From: DASVCN01 sp040905665
GTDB taxonomy: Bacteria; Deinococcota; Deinococci; Deinococcales; Trueperaceae
Reading direction: 5' to 3'
NCBI GenBank assembly: GCA_040905665.1
Contig: JBBDRD010000011.1
Location: 1-49,716, forward strand
Length of the DNA stretch: 49,716 nucleotides
Below the pieces are notes generated by a model, which worked only from the letters and a program-made list of their open reading frames with translations, was not told the origin of the DNA and searched no databases. Of the stretch, positions 1 to 8,547 are shown one piece after another (the first letter of the stretch is position 1; each line of letters opens with the position of its first letter). The translations under genes and the position numbers were made by a program.

Positions 1-50
1 GCCAATGGTACTCGGGAGGCAGCTCCCCGGAAGAGTAGGACAGCGCGAAG
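1..50 (+). rRNA. rrf: 5S ribosomal RNA, 3' end (partial)
   Basis: The window opens inside a 5S rRNA. The stretch beginning GCCAATGGTACT and running through GAAGAGTAGGACAGCGC matches the conserved 3' half of bacterial 5S (GCCGATGGTA...GAGAGTAGG). The 5' half lies outside the window and the exact 3' end is estimated from the end of this match. A tRNA-Gly follows after about 70 bp, the 23S-5S-tRNA-Gly order known from Thermus and relatives, so an rRNA operon probably lies just upstream. Confidence 0.85.
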
Positions 51-118
51 AACACTATTTTTGCCAGCAGCCGGAGTCTTAGCAGGGCGCGAGCCACAGG
101 CACCTCTCCGGCGCATAT

Positions 119-194
<76 letters not shown>

Positions 195-405
195 CAAACA
201 ACGCTTCAAAAGACCAAGCAACAGGGCTTCGCAACCGCGGAGCCGCTTTGCTATGGCATTGCTATGGCTTTCTGCGCTAGGCTGCTGCGTGTTCGGGTCC
301 CAGCCCACGGCGGCGCCCTCGCTCATCTGTCTTCATGGCGAAGGAGAGAGCGACCCCACGTTATTCGGTACCCCGCGACGATCGCGAGGATGGTAGGAGG
401 ACAAG

Positions 406-612
406 ATGATTCGAACCCAAGGATATTACGTGAGGCTGGTACCGCAAGGAGTGAGTTTCGCCGAGGAACCAGGTGACGACGCACCGGAGTTCATCATGGC
501 GGAGGACGAACCGCAGCTATTTCTCACCGAGGCGGAAGCGATAGAGGCAGGACGCACGTACGTGGGTAGCAGGCCTAAGCTCACCTATTCGATTGAGCCG
601 GTGGCCCCGTAA
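406..612 (+). CDS. Small hypothetical protein (68 aa)
   Basis: I do not recognise this family. The start is supported by a strong ribosome binding site, TAGGAGG at 394-400, six bases before the ATG. The protein is acidic and soluble, with no signal peptide or membrane segment. It reads like one small alpha/beta domain, with a Glu/Ala-rich middle (FLTEAEAIEAGRTYV) and a short beta-like tail (LTYSIEPVAP). It stands alone between the rRNA/tRNA unit and a convergent lytic transglycosylase, so context gives no functional hint. The ribosome binding site and amino-acid composition argue for a real gene. Confidence 0.6.
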   Translation: MIRTQGYYVRLVPQGVSFAEEPGDDAPEFIMAEDEPQLFLTEAEAIEAGRTYVGSRPKLTYSIEPVAP

Positions 613-647
613 CGAAGGTGAAAGCTGTTGTTGTGCTTACTTAAGGT

Positions 648-2477
648 TCAGTTGATCTCCTGCGGCTCACTTTCCGCCTCGGCTGCTGCCAGATCCTCGT
701 CGACGTAGAGCGCCAAGTAGGTCCGGTAGTTGACCGTCACCCGTTGCAGGTATTCGCGCGTCTCGAGCGCGTCGATCTCCCGGAAGAAATCGTCCTTGTT
801 GCCGGCGACGTAATCACTCTCGAAGAGCCGCCTAATGTAGCCCTGACCGCGGTTATACGATGGAATGACCAGTTCGGCGTCTCCGTCGTGATAATTCATC
901 AGCCATCGCAGGTAGTAGCTGCCGTAGCGGATGTTAGCCGCGGGATCGAAGCGGTCCCCCGGCTCCTCCTTCTGCAACTCGGCCAGCCAGTCCCAGGTGC
1001 TGGGGATTACCTGCATGAGGCCCGCTGCATTGGACACCGAGACGGCCCTTGGGTAGAAAGCCGACTCCTGCCGCATGATTGCCCACAAAAGTTCGGGCTC
1101 CAGATCCTGGCTGCTGGCCTCCGTCATCACCAGCTGCGGGAAAGCTTGAGGGTAGGCGGCTCGCCAGCTGCGAAGTTCGCGGCTGCCGGCATTGACGTGG
1201 AGTTGCGCAGCTCGCTGGCTCTGCCGGAACTCGCCAAAGGCCTGCAATGTTTCGGCGAGGGCCACGGCGGTAGCCTCATCTGTAGCCCCGTGCAGGGCGA
1301 ATACAAGCTCCCCTTTCGCCGCTTCCGGATCCGATACTCTGGCCAACTCCATAGCCAACTGCTGCACTTCGAGTTCGACTGTCGGCAGAGTGTCGCGGTC
1401 GGCTACCAGCGGTGCGCCGCCGAGCCGAAGATCGAAGAAGGAGCCGGCCGGTATCAGTTGCCGGGCCGTTCCCTGCGCCTCGCTCTCACCCAGGCGCTCT
1501 GCCAGGACGAGCGCGCGGTACGCCGAGTCATCGGCATAGACCGAGTTTCCTCGGGCGATCTCCAAGTAGATTGGGAGCGCCTCGCGGTACCGGCTCTCGG
1601 CCTCGAGCCAGGAGGAGGCGAGCCAGAGGCGACCTGGTTCTCCCGTCTGCTTCATCAGGCTCACTGCACGTTCCAGATTTCCCTCTCGCCGCTCGATGAG
1701 CGCCCGGGCATAGAGACTTGAAGCTCCTTCGAGCTGACTGAACAGTGAACCGGCCGTAGTGAGGTTACCGAGATAGAAGTGCGACCAAGCCCGGCCATGG
1801 AGCGCGTCGAGGTTGCCTGGTTGCTCGGCGAGCCAGCGCTCATAAGCATCGAGCGCCTCCTTATGCTCGCCCAGCCGCCCGTACGATGGCGCCTCGATGG
1901 AGGGAGCAGAGCGTCCGTCCAGTGCGTCGAGCGCTTCGCGCGAGAGCCGAGCGCCAAGGTACAAGTTGGAGAGCCGGTACGGATCCGATTCGAGCCGTGC
2001 CAGAGCCGCAACGGCGACCGGGTCCGGAAGCGCACCGGCGTAAGCAGCTATTGCAGTCGTGCGATCACCGGCGGCTTCCGCAACGGCTCCCAGTCCAAGC
2101 TGAAACTCTCTATTCTCCTGCCTTGCCAGAGGTTCGACAACGCGCAGTTCGGCGGCGCGGAGGTAGAACTCGAGCCTCATCGTGGGGTCGAGATCGGCCC
2201 ACTTGGCCAAGGCAAGCGAGGCGCGGTACGCCAAAAAGCCGTCGTTACCCTGCGCGAGTTCGATGAGGGGAGCCCGGTCGCCGCTGACCATCGAATCGCG
2301 ATAGGTGCGGTAGCCGTGGAGGAGGGGCGTGCCGTAGGGATCGGGAGCCGAACTGCGGATATTGGGCCTGGATCCTCCGCCTACCGAACCGAACGTGTCA
2401 ACGAGGAGTACGTTTCCGAGCCAAATTCCGCCGAGCGCGATGGCGGTGGACGCCGCCACGATGATTGGTCGTTTCAT
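648..2477 (-). CDS. Soluble lytic murein transglycosylase-like protein with TPR region
   Basis: 609 aa. An uncleaved-looking signal anchor (about residues 5-25) is followed by a long alpha-helical solenoid of degenerate TPR-like repeats (about 60-440) and a C-terminal SLT/goose-lysozyme fold (about 455-590). The catalytic Glu is E471 in AIMRQESAF, followed by AAGLMQVIPSTW, the classic transglycosylase signature. The usual AYNAG motif appears as PSYNRG, a mild deviation. Such enzymes cleave peptidoglycan glycan strands with anhydromuropeptide formation in the envelope; the Slt70-like helical part is thought to wrap the substrate. There is no ribosome binding site. A TAACCT hexamer lies 7 nt upstream of the ATG, so the mRNA may be leaderless. 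It is on the same strand as the betaine transporter operon but separated by about 100 bp. Confidence 0.88.
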   Translation of the reverse strand: MKRPIIVAASTAIALGGIWLGNVLLVDTFGSVGGGSRPNIRSSAPDPYGTPLLHGYRTYRDSMVSGDRAPLIELAQGNDGFLAYRASLALAKWADLDPTMRLEFYLRAAELRVVEPLARQENREFQLGLGAVAEAAGDRTTAIAAYAGALPDPVAVAALARLESDPYRLSNLYLGARLSREALDALDGRSAPSIEAPSYGRLGEHKEALDAYERWLAEQPGNLDALHGRAWSHFYLGNLTTAGSLFSQLEGASSLYARALIERREGNLERAVSLMKQTGEPGRLWLASSWLEAESRYREALPIYLEIARGNSVYADDSAYRALVLAERLGESEAQGTARQLIPAGSFFDLRLGGAPLVADRDTLPTVELEVQQLAMELARVSDPEAAKGELVFALHGATDEATAVALAETLQAFGEFRQSQRAAQLHVNAGSRELRSWRAAYPQAFPQLVMTEASSQDLEPELLWAIMRQESAFYPRAVSVSNAAGLMQVIPSTWDWLAELQKEEPGDRFDPAANIRYGSYYLRWLMNYHDGDAELVIPSYNRGQGYIRRLFESDYVAGNKDDFFREIDALETREYLQRVTVNYRTYLALYVDEDLAAAEAESEPQEIN

Positions 2478-2484
2478 TGATTAC

Positions 2485-2490
2485 AGGTTA
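2485..2490 (-). promoter_or_regulatory. Candidate -10 of a leaderless promoter for the transglycosylase
   Basis: On the minus strand TAACCT (fits TANNNT) ends 7 nt before the ATG and no purine-rich Shine-Dalgarno is present between them. Transcription would begin at or next to the start codon. The -35 region is poor. Confidence 0.4.
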
Positions 2491-2579
2491 TGGGCTTTGG
2501 ACGTGTCTTTGTTGAGAAGATCGCAAGAATCAGCGGAATGTGAGATACCGGGCACGACGCGAGCCGAGCCGAACGGCTA

Positions 2580-3815
2580 TTAGCCGGCCGCGTCGGCTGC
2601 AATGATCGCGGGTTGGATTTGAGGCACCGCCACATCGTCCTCGCGTCCCGATAGTGTCGCCAGTAGCGCCCGGTGCGTCAGCACGCCCTTCAGTACACCC
2701 TTCTTGTCCAAGACGGCGATCGGCACGGGGCTTGCGGCCGCGACGGAGAACACGTCGGCCAGCGGCGAGTTTTGGCCAACGGTTGGCGCACTCTCCGAGA
2801 GGAGCTTACGAAGGTCAACGTCACCTCGCCGGGCGCCCTCGCGCACCGCCTCGATGCCTACGATTCCCAGGTAGAGGTCCTCGCTACCGCTCACATAAGC
2901 CGTTTGCCAGCCGTCTTCGCTGATCGCCGGTAGGAGCATCGTGGGCGTCGTGTCGATCGACACCGTTAGCGCTTCCTCCATCGCGAGGCGGGCTGTTAGC
3001 ACCCTGCTCCGGTCGACGTTGCGGACGAACGCTTCGACGTACTCGTCGGCCGGATCGGTGAGGATCTCTTCGGGGGTTCCGATCTGCACCACCCTGCCGG
3101 CTTTGAGGATGGCGACCCGGTCACCCAACCGTAGTGCTTCGTCGAGGTCGTGTGTGATGAAGACGATCGTCTTGTTCAATTCGCGCTGCAGGCGAATCAG
3201 TTCATCTTGCATCTCGCGGCGGATGAGTGGATCGAGTGCGCTAAAGGCCTCATCCATCAGCAGGATTTCCGGGTCGGTGGCAAGCGCGCGCGCCAGTCCT
3301 ACTCGTTGTTGCATCCCACCCGATAGCGCCCGGGGACGCGCCTTCTCGTAGCCCTTGAGTCCCACGACGTCGATCCAGTGGCGGGCTCGCTCGTAGCGCT
3401 CCGAGCGCTCGATGCGCTGCAGCTTTAGCCCGTACGAAACGTTGTCGATGACGTTGCGGTGGGGGAGTAGGGCGAAGTGCTGAAACACCATCCCCATCTT
3501 CTCCCGGCGCAGATTCTGCATCTCGCGGCGGCGCAATTGGACGATGTCCTCGCCGTCTACCAAGATCTCACCGGCGGTGGGCTCGATGAGGCGGTTGAGG
3601 CAGCGGATCAAGGTCGACTTGCCACTGCCCGAAAGTCCCATAACTACGAAAGTCTCGCCGGGCTCGATGTCGAGTGACACGTCGTCGAGGCCCACGGTGT
3701 GGGCGGTCTGCTTGAGGGCGTCCTGCTTACCGAGGCCGTTGCGCACCCTGGCAAGCACCTCGTGGGGCCGTTTGCCGAAGATCTTGTAGAGGTTCTTTAC
3801 GGCAATCTTGGGCAT
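2580..3815 (-). CDS. proV: Glycine betaine/proline ABC transporter, ATP-binding subunit with CBS domains (system 1)
   Basis: 411 aa. This is the ATPase of a ProU/OpuA-type osmoprotectant importer. An N-terminal region typical of ProV (KIFGKRP...) precedes Walker A (GLSGSGKST), the signature ALSGGMQQRVGLARAL, Walker B (EILLMDEAFSALDP) and the switch His in FITHDLDEA. The C-terminal third contains a CBS pair, which in OpuA senses ionic strength or cyclic-di-AMP. I start at the internal ATG of MPKIAV because AGGGGGAG lies just upstream and this ATG is 4 bp after the permease stop; a longer reading frame to 3875 would overlap the permease. It is the last gene of the minus-strand operon proX-proW-proV. 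Confidence 0.93.
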   Translation of the reverse strand: MPKIAVKNLYKIFGKRPHEVLARVRNGLGKQDALKQTAHTVGLDDVSLDIEPGETFVVMGLSGSGKSTLIRCLNRLIEPTAGEILVDGEDIVQLRRREMQNLRREKMGMVFQHFALLPHRNVIDNVSYGLKLQRIERSERYERARHWIDVVGLKGYEKARPRALSGGMQQRVGLARALATDPEILLMDEAFSALDPLIRREMQDELIRLQRELNKTIVFITHDLDEALRLGDRVAILKAGRVVQIGTPEEILTDPADEYVEAFVRNVDRSRVLTARLAMEEALTVSIDTTPTMLLPAISEDGWQTAYVSGSEDLYLGIVGIEAVREGARRGDVDLRKLLSESAPTVGQNSPLADVFSVAAASPVPIAVLDKKGVLKGVLTHRALLATLSGREDDVAVPQIQPAIIAADAAG

Positions 3816-3819
3816 CTGA

Positions 3820-4704
3820 CTACTCCCCCTGCTGAACGGTGTGGTCGTAGCGGCGGCTATAGCCTTGGGTAACACGGTCCATGATCACAGCCAAAATGAC
3901 GATGGCCAGTCCGGCCTCGAGTCCCAGTCCCACGTCGCCGCGCTGCAAACCGCGTAGCACCTCCTGACCCAGGCCCCTGGCGCCGATCATCGAGGCGATG
4001 ACGACCATGGCCAGCGCCATCATGATGGTCTGGTTGATGCCGGCCATGATGTTGGGAAGCGCCAGCGGGAGTTGCACCTCCAGGAGCGTCTGCCCGGGAT
4101 TGGCGCCGAACGAGCGGGAGGCCTCGATGACCTCCTTGTCGACCAGTCGGATGCCCAGATCGGTGAGGCGGATGACCGGTGGGACGGCGTATATGAAAGT
4201 CGCGAAGATGGCGGCGACGTTGCCCAGTCCAAAGAACATCACGACCGGCACCAGGTAGACGAAGCTCGGCATGGTTTGCATGCCATCCAGGATCGGTTTG
4301 AGCGCAGCGCGTACCGTGTCGTTGCGGGCCATCAGTATTCCGATGGGAATGCCGATGATGATCGTCACGAGTGTGGCGACTGTCATGAGCGCCAGTGTCG
4401 TCATGAGCTGTGGCCACAGGCCAAAGGTGCCCACCAACACCATCAGGCCTGCCAACACCAGCGCCGGAAGCAGGCGGCGCCCAAAGGCGTGCCAAACCAG
4501 CATACCCACGAGCACGATCACGAGCCACCAGGGCAGCCAGGTGAGGAAGTTCTCGACTCGCACGAGGATGTAAAGGAGCGTGTCGGTGATCGCGCGGAAG
4601 ATATCTCCGTAGTTGATTACCAACCAGTCGACGCCGTCGTTGGTCCACTCCCGTAATGGGACGCGCCAACTCTCGGGAAACGATTGTGTCAGGAACTCGT
4701 ACAT
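3820..4704 (-). CDS. proW: Glycine betaine/proline ABC transporter, permease subunit (system 1)
   Basis: 294 aa membrane subunit of the betaine importer. About seven hydrophobic segments are visible. The binding-protein-dependent transport signature with the EAA-like loop is the region around EASRSFGANPGQTLLEVQLPLALP, which contacts the ATPase. The long N-terminal part before the first helices (WTNDGVDWLVINYGDIF) is typical of ProW. The ATG is preceded by GAGAGGCGGTAGGTGA, which includes a usable ribosome binding site. It sits 77 bp after the binding-protein gene and 4 bp before proV, so the three genes are clearly cotranscribed. Confidence 0.93.
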   Translation of the reverse strand: MYEFLTQSFPESWRVPLREWTNDGVDWLVINYGDIFRAITDTLLYILVRVENFLTWLPWWLVIVLVGMLVWHAFGRRLLPALVLAGLMVLVGTFGLWPQLMTTLALMTVATLVTIIIGIPIGILMARNDTVRAALKPILDGMQTMPSFVYLVPVVMFFGLGNVAAIFATFIYAVPPVIRLTDLGIRLVDKEVIEASRSFGANPGQTLLEVQLPLALPNIMAGINQTIMMALAMVVIASMIGARGLGQEVLRGLQRGDVGLGLEAGLAIVILAVIMDRVTQGYSRRYDHTVQQGE

Positions 4705-4781
4705 TCACCTACCGCCTCTCGCTAGAAACCGCGCCCGGTGACAGCACCGCCGGGCGGCCGGAAGCTCGATTTGGGGCGCGG

Positions 4782-5831
4782 CTAGAGCGAGTCCTGCACG
4801 CGTTCGGCGACCTCTTCCGGCAGCCATTGCGTCCAAACGTCGGTTTCGGTCTCGAGAAAGTACTGGGCGGCGTCTTCGGGCAGCGCGTCGGTCTCCTGCA
4901 TGTAGGCGAGTAGCCCACTCACTTGGCCGCTTGTGGTGTTGTAGTTGCTCAAGAACTCGAGCAGGTCGGGTGACACATTCTCGGCGAATTCACCGTTCAC
5001 CATGATGGTCACTACCGAGGCGGGGTAGGCGCAGGCCTGTTCGGGGTCATCCATGTTGGTCAGATGCTCCCAGCACTCCTCGGTGTACTCCGGTTCCTCG
5101 AGCTGCACCATGTCCAGCTTGCCGAGCACCCAGGTTGGTCCCCAGTAGTAGCCGAACCACGGCTCGCCACGCAGATAGGAGCCCTCCATCGAGGTGGACA
5201 GAGCAATACCGGTGCCCGGGCGGAAGTTGGTGAACTCATCGCTAATCCCGTAGGCCTCGAGCTTTGCCGTGTTGATTTCCTCGCACACCCAACCGATGAT
5301 GCAGTTGTAGAAGCGGCCCTTGTCGGGCTGTTCCGGATCCCTGAAGTGCTCTGAGTACTGGCCGATATCGGCGACACTCACCAGGTCGGGCGCTATCGGA
5401 TCGATGCCGCGCTCGCTGTCACCCTCGATAACGTAACGGGGCACGAAGAAGCCCTGTTGGCCGTCGCCGTAGTTGATGCCCAGATTCACGATCTGACCGC
5501 TTTCGAGTGCAGGCGGCAGGAAATCGGGGATGTTGTCCATCCACACTTCCATCAACACGTCGATGTCTCCACGGATTGTGCCCTGCTGCATCGGGATGGT
5601 CGAGCCCGGGATGATGCTGGTACGGCAACCGAAGCCCTCCTCCAAAATGTGACGTGCGATGGCGTTGTGTACCTGGGCGCTGTCCCAGTCCTGCTCGCCA
5701 AATACGATCGTGTCGTTGTAGCCGCCGCAGTCCTGCGCGACGGCGACGCCTGCCATCAGGAAAATGCCCAGTAGCAGCGCCGTAATACCTCGCTTGATTC
5801 GAAGTCTGATTTCACTCGACTCGTCGCTCAT
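4782..5831 (-). CDS. proX: Glycine betaine-type ABC transporter, substrate-binding protein (system 1)
   Basis: 349 aa secreted OpuAC-family binding protein. After a basic N-terminus there is a clear signal peptide (GITALLLGIFLMAGVAVAQ). The mature part shows the family pattern: an early strand with FGEQDWDSAQVHNAIA, then MEVWMDN, and a Trp/Tyr-rich patch (GYYWGPTWVLGKL), as expected for an aromatic box binding quaternary ammonium groups. I start at 5831 rather than 5861 because AGAAGGAG lies 8 nt upstream of that ATG. Several cysteines (CGGY, FGCRT, NCIIGWVCEE, EECWEH, EQACAY) suggest disulfides in the periplasm. It is the first gene of the minus-strand operon. Betaine, proline betaine or choline are equally possible ligands. 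Confidence 0.9.
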   Translation of the reverse strand: MSDESSEIRLRIKRGITALLLGIFLMAGVAVAQDCGGYNDTIVFGEQDWDSAQVHNAIARHILEEGFGCRTSIIPGSTIPMQQGTIRGDIDVLMEVWMDNIPDFLPPALESGQIVNLGINYGDGQQGFFVPRYVIEGDSERGIDPIAPDLVSVADIGQYSEHFRDPEQPDKGRFYNCIIGWVCEEINTAKLEAYGISDEFTNFRPGTGIALSTSMEGSYLRGEPWFGYYWGPTWVLGKLDMVQLEEPEYTEECWEHLTNMDDPEQACAYPASVVTIMVNGEFAENVSPDLLEFLSNYNTTSGQVSGLLAYMQETDALPEDAAQYFLETETDVWTQWLPEEVAERVQDSL

Positions 5832-6220
5832 CAGTAATTCTCCTTCTGTTTCATGTGCCACGCCGACTCTGCCGAAGTCAAGGCGCGACGGATTGTGCTG
5901 CTCACGGACCTGCTTCTAAACATAGGCGGACACCATTATACACGGCCGAGCGGAGGGCCTCCGATTGCCTGTTCGATACCCGTCGGGTAGCCGGCTGAGA
6001 GCGACGTGTGGGACAGTGTTCTGCGGGGAAGGGGGAGGGGGGTGTCGCAGTTTATCGTATAGTTGGTTGAATTCGGCCGACGATGGGCTGTTAATGTGTA
6101 TAGCGATGAATGCTTCCTGGCGCATTCCGCTGGGGAATCGAGGAGTGTGCGGTGGCCGTGCCGGGCAGATAGCGCGTGGGCTGCCGTGCTTCTTTCGGAT
6201 ACTCAGGGAGAAGGTCTAGA
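5832..6220. other. Divergent control region between two betaine transporter operons
   Basis: 389 bp without a convincing gene; the small frames here lack ribosome binding sites and have implausible composition. On the minus strand a perfect TATAAT (5935-5940) precedes system 1. On the plus strand TATAGT (6058-6063) and a TTGAAT...TAATGT pair (6067-6097) are possible but weak promoters for system 2. A purine run (about 6026-6042, GGGGAAGGGGGAGGGG) lies between the two promoter areas. Osmotic regulators could act here but no recognisable operator was found. Confidence 0.5.
5935..5940 (-). promoter_or_regulatory. Consensus -10 element for the system 1 betaine operon
   Basis: TATAAT on the minus strand, about 104 nt upstream of the proX start codon. 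No good -35 hexamer is present 16-18 bp further upstream, so it may rely on an activator. It would give a leader of roughly 97 nt. Confidence 0.5.
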
Positions 6221-7471
6221 GTGATTCAAGCCGAGAACATCTTCAAGATCTTCGGAGATCAGCCGGAAGAGGCTCTCGCCTTGTTGCGCGAGGGAAAAAG
6301 CAAAGACGAGATCCACGAGTTGACCGGGCAAGTCGTGGGCGTAGAAGACGTGAGCTTCTCGTTGGAGCGGGGGGAGATATTCGTAATCATGGGCCTGTCG
6401 GGAAGCGGCAAGTCCACCTTGCTGCGCTGCGTGAACAGGCTGATAGAGCCGACCTCGGGTCGGGTGCTGCTACAAACCGACGAGGGTGAAGTCGACGTCA
6501 CGGCTCTCGATCGTAATCGTTTGCGCGAGGTGCGCAAGCAGCACATGAGCATGGTGTTCCAGCGTTTCGGGCTGTTTCCGCATCGCAACGTGCTGGACAA
6601 TGTCGCCTACGGTCTCGAGGTGCAAGGTACGGCTGTCGATGCGAGGCGAGAAGCTGCCGGAGAGATACTCGACTTGGTGGGCCTGGGCGGCTGGGGGAGC
6701 AGTTATCCCGACGAGCTCTCGGGTGGAATGCAGCAACGAGTGGGACTGGGCCGGGCGCTCGCAACACAGGCGCCCATGCTGCTGATGGATGAGCCGTTCA
6801 GTGCCCTCGATCCGCTCATCAAGGTCGACATGCAAGACGAACTCCTGAGGATCCAGGAGGAGTTGCACCGAACGATGCTGTTCATTACTCACGACTTGGA
6901 TGAGGCGCTGCGCTTGGGCTCGCACATCGCCATCATGGAAGCGGGCAGGATCGTGCAGGTGGGGGAACCCGAAGAGATAATCGTCAACCCCCGAACCAAA
7001 TACGTGGCTGACTTCGTCGAGCATGCCGATTCAACGGGCGTCATCACCGCCGCCACGGTCGCTCAGCCAATGCCGGGACCACGCTTCGAGGTCATCTCCG
7101 AGGCCGGCGGAGTCGCCATCTACGCTCGTCGCGGTTTTCCGAATTTACGAATCTCGGTAGACGTAGCCGGCAAGCTGGTGGAGATAGAAAACATGGGCAA
7201 GAAGGCGAAGGTTGAAGATCTGGATGAGGTTCTGTCCAACCCGCCGCCCGAGTTGCGTTCGCAGGTGATGGCGTTGCGCTGCCGGCCCGACGCGACTCTA
7301 AAAGAGCTATTGCATGGTCGTACTCATACGAACCTGCCGGCGCTGGTGGTCGATGGCGACGATCACGTATTGGGTGTGGTCGGGGAGCGCGAACTGGTCC
7401 AGGGGATTTTGGATAAGAGGGCTCCCGTGAGAGAGGCGCCAAAGCCGAATGCGGTTGAGAGGGTCGGTTGA
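6221..7471 (+). CDS. proV: Glycine betaine/proline ABC transporter, ATP-binding subunit with CBS region (system 2)
   Basis: 416 aa second ProV-type ATPase. Walker A GLSGSGKST, signature ELSGGMQQRVGLGRAL, Walker B PMLLMDEPFSALDP and FITHDLDEALRLG are intact. The tail from about residue 280 is a divergent CBS-like region (NLRISVDVAGKL...LVVDGDDHVLGVVG). I use the GTG at 6221, preceded by AGGGAGAAGG; this matches the VIQAENIFKIFG start of the family, whereas the frame open from 6176 would add 15 residues of poor fit. The gene is first in a plus-strand operon ATPase-permease-binding protein, the reverse order of system 1. It clearly resembles the system 1 ATPase in motifs and length. Confidence 0.93.
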   Translation: MIQAENIFKIFGDQPEEALALLREGKSKDEIHELTGQVVGVEDVSFSLERGEIFVIMGLSGSGKSTLLRCVNRLIEPTSGRVLLQTDEGEVDVTALDRNRLREVRKQHMSMVFQRFGLFPHRNVLDNVAYGLEVQGTAVDARREAAGEILDLVGLGGWGSSYPDELSGGMQQRVGLGRALATQAPMLLMDEPFSALDPLIKVDMQDELLRIQEELHRTMLFITHDLDEALRLGSHIAIMEAGRIVQVGEPEEIIVNPRTKYVADFVEHADSTGVITAATVAQPMPGPRFEVISEAGGVAIYARRGFPNLRISVDVAGKLVEIENMGKKAKVEDLDEVLSNPPPELRSQVMALRCRPDATLKELLHGRTHTNLPALVVDGDDHVLGVVGERELVQGILDKRAPVREAPKPNAVERVG

Positions 7472-7478
7472 ATAACGG

Positions 7479-8342
7479 ATGAACTTCCTGAACATATTCG
7501 ATGCGTGGACGATTCCGCTGGACGACTGGATTCAAGCTGCTGTCGACTGGCTCGTAACGAATTATCGCGACGAGTTCCAGACGATGAAGTTGCCGATCGA
7601 ATGGACTTTGGACGCGGTGACCTCCCTCCTTCACGGGATACCCCCGCTCGCCATGCTGGGCCTCGTCATGCTGTTGGCCTGGCGGACGGCGGGCTGGAAG
7701 GTGGCGATCTTCAGCACCATCGCGCTCACTCTGGTTGGCTTCCTGGGGCTGTGGGGCGACACCATGACGACGCTGGCGATGGTGATAAGCGCGGTGGTGT
7801 TCTGCGTCGCCGTTGGAGTTCCCGTTGGAATTCTGGCCGCACGAAGCGAACGGTTCGCTTCGGTGGTGCGGCCCGTACTCGACGTTATGCAAACTACCCC
7901 GGCCTTCGTCTACCTGGTGCCGGTCGTGATGCTGTTTAGCATCGGTACAGTAGCCGGCGTCATCGCGACCATCATATTTTCGATGCCACCGCTCATCCGG
8001 CTGACCAGCTTGGGAATCCAACAGGTCCAGGAGGATGTAATCGAGGCAGCTACCGCCTTCGGGTCGACGTCGCGTCAGATCCTCTGGAAGGTGCAGCTTC
8101 CCTTGGCGATGCCCACAATAATGGCCGGTCTCAACCAGACGATCATGCTTTCACTCTCGATGGTAGTCATCGCTGCGCTCATTGGAGCCGGTGGTTTGGG
8201 TAATCCGGTTTTCCGCGGACTCAACTCCTTGAACGTGGGTTTAGCGGGGATAGGAGGTTTGGGAATCGTCCTGTTGGCAATCGTCCTCGATCGAATAACG
8301 CAGGGGCTGGGTAAGCCATCCGAGAGGCGCAGGGCCCGCTGA
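7479..8342 (+). CDS. proW: Glycine betaine/proline ABC transporter, permease subunit (system 2)
   Basis: 287 aa ProW-type permease. It shares the N-terminal layout of the system 1 permease (LDDWIQAAVDWLVTNYRDEF), about seven hydrophobic stretches, and the EAA loop region EAATAFGSTSRQILWKVQLPLAMP. It starts 7 bp after the ATPase stop codon with no strong ribosome binding site, which suggests translational coupling. The binding-protein gene follows only after a 205-bp gap, so it may also have its own promoter. Confidence 0.93.
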   Translation: MNFLNIFDAWTIPLDDWIQAAVDWLVTNYRDEFQTMKLPIEWTLDAVTSLLHGIPPLAMLGLVMLLAWRTAGWKVAIFSTIALTLVGFLGLWGDTMTTLAMVISAVVFCVAVGVPVGILAARSERFASVVRPVLDVMQTTPAFVYLVPVVMLFSIGTVAGVIATIIFSMPPLIRLTSLGIQQVQEDVIEAATAFGSTSRQILWKVQLPLAMPTIMAGLNQTIMLSLSMVVIAALIGAGGLGNPVFRGLNSLNVGLAGIGGLGIVLLAIVLDRITQGLGKPSERRRAR

Positions 8343-8547
8343 GGCGATTTTTAGCCGAGCCGGAAGTTAGCCGCCGCCGAATTGTGTGCGAAGCTCCCTT
8401 TGTAATGGACGTTGCACGCCTCCTCCCGAAGTCGCGTTAGGGTTTAGGGACGCAATCAATGTGCGCTTGGAAGGCTCATGTTGATTTCCGAAGTGTGTTG
8501 GTGGCAAGGAAGCGACCGCAACTAAGTTGGTGTGAAGTGGAGGCAGA

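Noticed and set aside
744..1721. 325-aa plus-strand frame opposite the lytic transglycosylase
   Set aside because: Antisense shadow; the minus-strand product has clear catalytic motifs.
7092..8021. 309-aa minus-strand frame opposite the system 2 ATPase and permease
   Set aside because: Antisense shadow with no recognisable sequence.
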